Positions 58,590 to 64,000 of a stretch of 64,000 bases of DNA are shown piece after piece (within the stretch, counting starts at the first letter, position 1; each line of letters opens with the position of its first letter). This DNA is from Odobenus rosmarus divergens. Lineage: Eukaryota > Chordata > Mammalia > Carnivora > Odobenidae. Where the stretch lies: the NCBI RefSeq assembly GCF_000321225.1, contig NW_004452115.1, positions 142,115 to 206,114 on the forward strand. The letters are read 5' to 3'. The notes beneath the pieces were generated by a model. That model had not been told where the DNA came from. It did no database searches and worked only from the letters and a program-made list of their open reading frames with translations. Position numbers and translations under genes: made by a program.

Positions 58590-59000
58590 ACTACTTTCAT
58601 CCAGGCTGTCCTCTCATGCCTAAACTACTCAAAATGCTCAGATGATTTCCTGTCCAGGTCACTGATGAGGGATTTACCCTAACACACAAAATGGGAGAAT
58701 TTGGAAGGATGTGGAGAACTTCCTGAGCAGGGCAATAAAGGCCCCATGTGCCTACCTAACTCTCCAAACATCATCTTCCAGGTGCCTCCACAAGCCCCAC
58801 TTTCTACATGCTGCCCTGATTCTCCAGCTTTGCACATGTTCCTTCTGCCTAGGATGCCCTCAATTACCTCTACCCCAATTTGGTCCATCTCGGGTCTCCT
58901 TTTGAGTGTTACTTCTGAGACCTCTCCTGCGTCTTTAATCAGACACTTCACCACCCCTGCCACCACCCTGCACCACTATAGCATTTCTCACAGAGCACTC
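58590..59000 (-). repeat. L2 3' end, antisense
   Basis: Phrases are tttgcacatgttccttctgc (58828), ctaggatgccct, gtctccttttgagtgttact (58894), gagacctctcctgcgtc and catttctcacagagcactc (58982). Order and wording match the reversed L2 consensus. Confidence 0.7.
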
Positions 59001-59004
59001 TAAG

Positions 59005-62000
59005 AACTGGCTTACATATTTTAAAAAATAGAGGGCCATATGTATCCATTCCTCTATCCCTGCTACTTTAGTTGTTGCCCAACCTGTGACCAGAGCTTAA
59101 TTAAAATTAAATCAATGAATCAAGCTCAAGTTTGCCTTGGCTTCCGTTTATTTGCTCAAATCCCTAAAACCGTATGCAAAATGTTTTGTACATATTTAGA
59201 ATGTGGGGGTATCGCTGCCACCATTTTTATTGAGTCATCAATATGATAGTTTGTGTCTCACGCTCTTTTGTAATTCTATACTCAACAGATACAAAATAAA
59301 ATTCAGACAACCAGTTCCAGGACTCCTGAACCCTTAGCTAGATCATGGGCATAAGAAAGCCCAAGGACGTAGGAAAATGAAGGGTTGCTGGAGAGTTCTT
59401 ACTGTCTGGAAGAATCTACCTCCCTCCAAGAAGGGAATGGTGGTGGTGAGGAGGCTAATTTCTTTACTTCCAGCCTAATATCAAGGAGGCTTCCCTGGGA
59501 CCATTGAAATAATTTTACAAACATTTCCTGGGTTTGGGGGCACAAGACTGAAGCAGGACTCAAACACTTGAGAAAGATAAAGCAGCTTTGGCAGCAGGAT
59601 GGAGGGGTTGCCCCAAGGTCAGGCTGCACCCCAGATTTATTGGTACTAGATGTACAGGAGTGTTTCTGGGGCCAGAAGTGAGAGAGAGACAGCTGCCTGG
59701 AGGTGTTTTGAAACCTGCCCAAGAGTGCTTCTGCTCAAAGTCCAGAGAACTGAAGAGCAAGAATCTGAAACCCAGAGCTGAGGGAGAGGCTCAGCAGCTG
59801 TCCACTAAAGAAAATATACCTGGTCCACTTTACAAGAAGTATAGTCAAAGGTGGTGCCCAGCAGGTAGCTCCAGGGCCCCATGGAAGAGCCCAGAGAAAA
59901 GTCCACTCTAAACATCTGCCCCAATCAGAGACCAAGGCCAATTCTAGTAAAAACTTTATGATCCCCTCACTGTCCTCTCTTAGTACCAATCCCCAGGTCA
60001 GGAATTGCCACCCAAACCTGCCCAAAGCTGAAGAGAAGGAAAAATTCAATCAAGTTTGGAGTTAGGGTTAATACCTTGTTTTAGATAGTCTGGCTTCTGA
60101 ATTAAACACCCATTATGACCTAAGTGACCAGAGGAAGAATATAAAGAGCGAAAAGAAACACCATGAACCTATTGGAGTCTTCATCTAGGTTGAACGGGGA
60201 AAAAAATGCCCCCACTGACTTCACTGTACAGGGACAGTGAGAACCAAAAAGTAAGTGTTATTGTCATTAAGACATGAGTTACATTTCCAGACTTTCTGAG
60301 CGTCCAGCTTTTATCAGGTTTCCAAAGGAATGTGTGACAAAGGTTTAGGAATTAGCATTGTTACTTTCCAGAGCAAGGAAATGAGCTGGAACAGGCTGAT
60401 GGGTAGAGAGGACCTGAATAAATGCCTCTTGCTCTTGAACCAGGGTACTGAGACCAAAGCCTTAGGGTTTTAAACATCAGGTATAAACATATAATCTATA
60501 TCTAAAAAGATCAGATTTTATGAATGTTCACATTTTTCTCCTAATGAGGTATCACAGGGCTATTGACTGATTTGAAGCATAGGGGGGAAAAGTCTCCATA
60601 ACGAGACTCCACTAGTTTCTAAGCCATGGCCCCACTTGCACTGACCCTATCTGTCTGCATATGTGATGGACTGCAGACTTCATTTGTCCTGGCAGCACTG
60701 ATTACCGTTGACAGGGTCACAAACCCCAATGCCCTTGGGCTCAGGGAAGCAGGAGTATCCTTGAGAGTTTGGCCATCCTAGGGGAGCTGTGTCCTGTGCT
60801 TTACTGGCCTTGCTGAAGGCTGGGGACAGAAACAGTGTATGGATGCTTATCTCTGTAAGGAGACAGAAGTCGGAGGTCTCTGGTAACCATCCTGTTCATT
60901 TATGTGGGTGGGGTAGAAACCTAGTTCCAGAGTTGGCTGTTCTACTCCTTCATTGGGAAAGGAGAGATAATCAGTGGTACAAATGATCATGACTATATTT
61001 TTTAATAAGGACTTTACAGTATGGTGTCTTGCATCTTTTACACTTGCTCTTTGAATAAGTCCCATCAGGCTTGGCTTGTGGCAAGTGTCCAGTAAATTTT
61101 GGCTGAATGTTGTCTTTCCTGGAGACAGTTGAGTACTATATAAAAGGTGCTGGGCTACAGGCACAAATTGAAATACAATCCCCCTCTGGGGAGCACAGGC
61201 AAGTAAACAGAGGAGTATAAAATAGGACATGAGTGTGTGGTGATGGGGAAGCATGGGCAGAATGTACCCAACCAGGACGGGCAGTCAGAACAGCTTCTGC
61301 AAGAAAGGGAAGTGTCCACTAATGTCTAAAGGAAGAGTGAGAGTAAGCTAGCCAGGCCAGTTGCAGGAAGAAAGGATCTTTTAGGAGGTACGAGCATGAG
61401 CTGGGATGCATCCTGGGAAACAACCAGGTGTGCAGTGAGATTGGGACAAGTCAGGTAGAGGCTAAAAGGACATTGGGGCTCAAACATCAGGAAGGGAACT
61501 GTGTACTTGATGGTATGGGGCTCTGGTTTATGTTTTAGCTTTCTTCATACCTGTTGCTTTGCCTTCTCCTTTATCACAGGGCCCGAAAGCCTGGGAACTG
61601 CATTTCCCAAACTCTCTTGTCACCAGTGTTCTGCATTAGTGAGATGCACACATGTGAGATTTGGACGGCAGAAGTGAGGCCAAATCCTATTCTCCAGCAG
61701 TTGATAGTGGATACAGGGTTTGAGCAGATGTTGGATTTTTGTAGCAAACTGGGGGCCCCCACTCCAGGAGGGCACCATTCCTCCTGGAGGCTGTGGAGGA
61801 ATTGGGAAGCCAGCCAACCTGGGCTTAGAGGCAAGAAGAAAATAAAGCAGCTTACAAACGTAGTCAGACTGAGGAAGAGGAGGTCCTGAATGAGTACAGT
61901 AGCTATTGGGAAAAGTGGAGAGGGCAGACGCAAGGTTCACATGAGCTATTGGGTCTAAAAATGAAGAAACTGAGAAACACTATCTACAGAAGAATACAAT

Positions 62001-62960
62001 TAGTATGGCCCTAGTAAGAGCAGCATTTGGTAAGATTGTGCTCAAGCAAATTGAGAGCCAGCTTTGAATTATTTCCCTTGCACCTAAGTGCGAGAGCTGC
62101 TGGCTGAGCCTTTTGGAGGAAGTGAGATAGATTTCTTTGGTTCTCAAGGGATGAGTATGCTTTGGATAAATTCTTTCATCCTTCTTCCACCTTTAGCAAG
62201 CTTCTGTTGTATCCCTTCTATGTACAAGGTGCTCTGCTAGGTGGTTGTACACATATTACACGAGGTGTAGGCATTGTCAGCCACCTTTCTCGAGAATACA
62301 AGAACTGGCCCCACGTGACCCAGGTAGAAGATGACTAAGGAAACCAGAATCTCCTGATGCCAAAGAGAAACAAGTACTCTTTCCACTCTTCCATGTTGCC
62401 TCCGAGTAGGGGTGTCACAGGAATGTTCACAGGTTAGATGTGTGTGGGTTGTTCCAAGTAGATCAGTCTGGATTGGAAGGTGTAGAAAGTGGAGAGGCTC
62501 ATTGGGATGTCCCAGTAGAAAGTAAATGCACTGTCCTTGTAGGAAAACTACTCACTCTTCTCCCACAGGAGCTTTGGTCTATCCTATCTGAAGTTCTGCA
62601 CTTAGAAACTTATTTCTTTGGGCTATTTATTTTTATAAAGAGCTCCTACAAGTCAATATGACAAAAGCCAGTAAGGTAACAGAAAAACGTGCGAAGATCA
62701 CGAACAGATATTTTGCACTAGCCAAAGGACAAAGGAGATCATGGATGTAGCCCACCCCAGTCAACCTGGAATGTAGGGTGGAAAATGGATTTAGAAGAGT
62801 ACATGGATGATACCCAGTGGTTCCTTTAATCCTGCAGATTCCTTCTAGAAGAGTCCTTTTATTAAACTCTCCTTAAATCCTGCCTTGTATGTACTGGGAC
62901 AAGATGCATACATCCACATACAAAACATTTTTTTCCCCCCAGTAAATGTCCTGAACCTCC
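59005..62960. other. Unassigned intergenic stretch
   Basis: No gene recognised. 61580-61660 (cctgggaactgcatttccca) resembles an old interspersed repeat I cannot name. 62200-62400 has MIR/L2-like wording. Frames of about 100-135 codons at 59400-60050, 60847-61254 and 61554-61940 overlap on opposite strands and show no motif. Confidence 0.4.
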
Positions 62961-62964
62961 TTTC

Positions 62965-63748
62965 AGGTAGCTTTAAAATTTTAATCATGGTGAAATACAC
63001 ATAAAATCTGCCATGTTCACCACCTTTCAGTGTACAGTTCAGTGGCGTTAAGTACATGCATTCACCTGGTTGTGCAACCCTTCCCAGCACCCATCCACAA
63101 AATTCTTTTCATCTTGCAAAGCTGGGACTTGGTAGCTATTACATCATTCTCCATTCCTTTCTCCCTCCAGCCCCTGGTCTTTCACCATTCTACCCTCTGT
63201 ATCTGAATCTGACTCCTCTAGGTATCTCCTGTAGGTGGAATCCTATAGTAGTAACCCCTGGGTGACTAACTTGTTAGCACACTGTGTTCAAGGTTCATCC
63301 ATGTTGTAGCCAGTGTCAGAATTGCTTTCCTTTTTAAGGCTGAGTAATGTTCCATTGTATGTATATACTACATTTTGTTCATTATTCTGTTTATAGACAC
63401 ATTGTTTTCACCTTTTGGCTGTTTGGAGTAATGCTGTCATGAGCATGGGTGTGCAAACACATACTGAAAACACTGATTGCCGTTTTTTGGGTTTATACCC
63501 AGAAGTGGAATTGCTGGATTGTATGGTAATTGTTCTTAATTGTTGAGGAACCACCATACTGTTTTCCATAGTGGCCGCAATATTGACATTCCCACAAACA
63601 GTGCACGAGGGTTCAGATGTTTTTCAAATCCTTGCCAACACTTGTCTTTTTTTTTTTTTTTTTTTTTTGATAGCAGCCATCCTATCAGGTGTGGGATGGT
63701 GTCTCCTTGTGGTTTTGATTTACATTTCCCAAATGATTAGTGAAGTTG
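62965..63748 (-). mobile_element. Old L1 3' end and ORF2 C-terminus, antisense (L1MB-like)
   Basis: Reverse L1 text in consensus order: ggtgaaatacacataaaatc (62989), gtgtacagttcagtggcgtt (63031), cctggttgtgcaacccttcc (63066), caaggttcatccatgttgta (63290), gctgagtaatgttccattgt (63340), cccagaagtggaattgctgg (63499), taccatactgttttccatag-type (63553) and ttgtggttttgatttacatt (63708). A 22-base T-run at 63647-63668 lies inside. Decay level and wording suggest an ancient L1M family. It is not a coding copy. Confidence 0.88.
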
Positions 63749-64000
63749 AAGGAAATAACAAAGATAAGAGCAAAAATGGACAGAAAAAAACAGTAGAATG
63801 AAACTAGAGCTGGTTTTTTGAAAAGATAAACAGAATGAACAAATCTTTAGCTGGACTAAAAGACTTGGAATCAAAAATGAAAGAAGGAACATTTGAATTA
63901 ATAACACAAATACTCAGGATCATAAAAAAAACTATGAGCAATTACATGCCAATAAATTAGGTAACCTACAAGAAATGGGTAAATTTCTCAAAACATAACT
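63749..64000 (+). mobile_element. L1 ORF2 N-terminal-half fragment, sense, joined head-on
   Basis: Switches abruptly to sense-strand ORF2: aaggaaataacaaagataag, then a SWFFEKI-type frame at about 63810. The end, in another frame, reads LHANKLGNLQEMGKFLKT (about 63941-63994), which matches the ORF2 LYANKLDNLEEMDKFL block. The reversal relative to the adjoining 3' part fits 5' inversion during insertion. It runs off the window. Confidence 0.8.

Overview
The window looks like non-coding nuclear DNA from a caniform carnivore (dog/bear/seal/mustelid side of Carnivora). The main clue is a tRNA-Lys-type CAN-SINE at 36423-36623 that is still close to consensus. A second, older SINE and several L1 tails of the carnivore type support this. 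I recognise no cellular protein-coding gene, tRNA or rRNA. Nearly all long open frames are transposon remnants or chance frames. The species cannot be named from sequence alone.

Layout. (1) 1-5740: a decayed class I (gammaretrovirus-like) endogenous retrovirus on the minus strand, entering the window inside pol. Integrase, RNase H, reverse transcriptase, protease and capsid are recognisable in that order going right, with stops, frameshifts and an apparent deletion between protease and RT. An LTR-like block follows at about 5745-6420. (2) About 7.9-32.8 kb: a strongly diverged array of direct repeats. I name its modules A, preD, D, E, F, G, C and B. The general order A-preD-D-E-F-C-B recurs in four partial or complete rounds, starting near 7.93, 17.1, 26.1 and 28.4 kb. 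D, F and C each open with the same LTR-like motif in antisense orientation, so the array probably grew from antisense LTR/ERV-derived DNA. Later L1 insertions sit in single copies, and the paralogous copies show the empty sites. (3) 33.3-36.4 kb: a plus-strand class III (ERV-L-like) pol relic with an LTR-like 3' end, then the young SINE. (4) 36.6-64 kb: ordinary intergenic DNA with old L1, MIR, L2, MER20 and LTR fragments, plus unique stretches that may include conserved non-coding elements.

The most unusual observations are the composite array itself, three 5'-inverted (twin-primed) L1 insertions including one of only about 120 bp, and a 78-bp chimera at 53855-53932. The chimera joins two pieces found 716 bp apart near 51 kb. 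I found no evidence of a new functional gene system. All repeat-family names come from memory of consensus features and would need RepeatMasker/Dfam to confirm.
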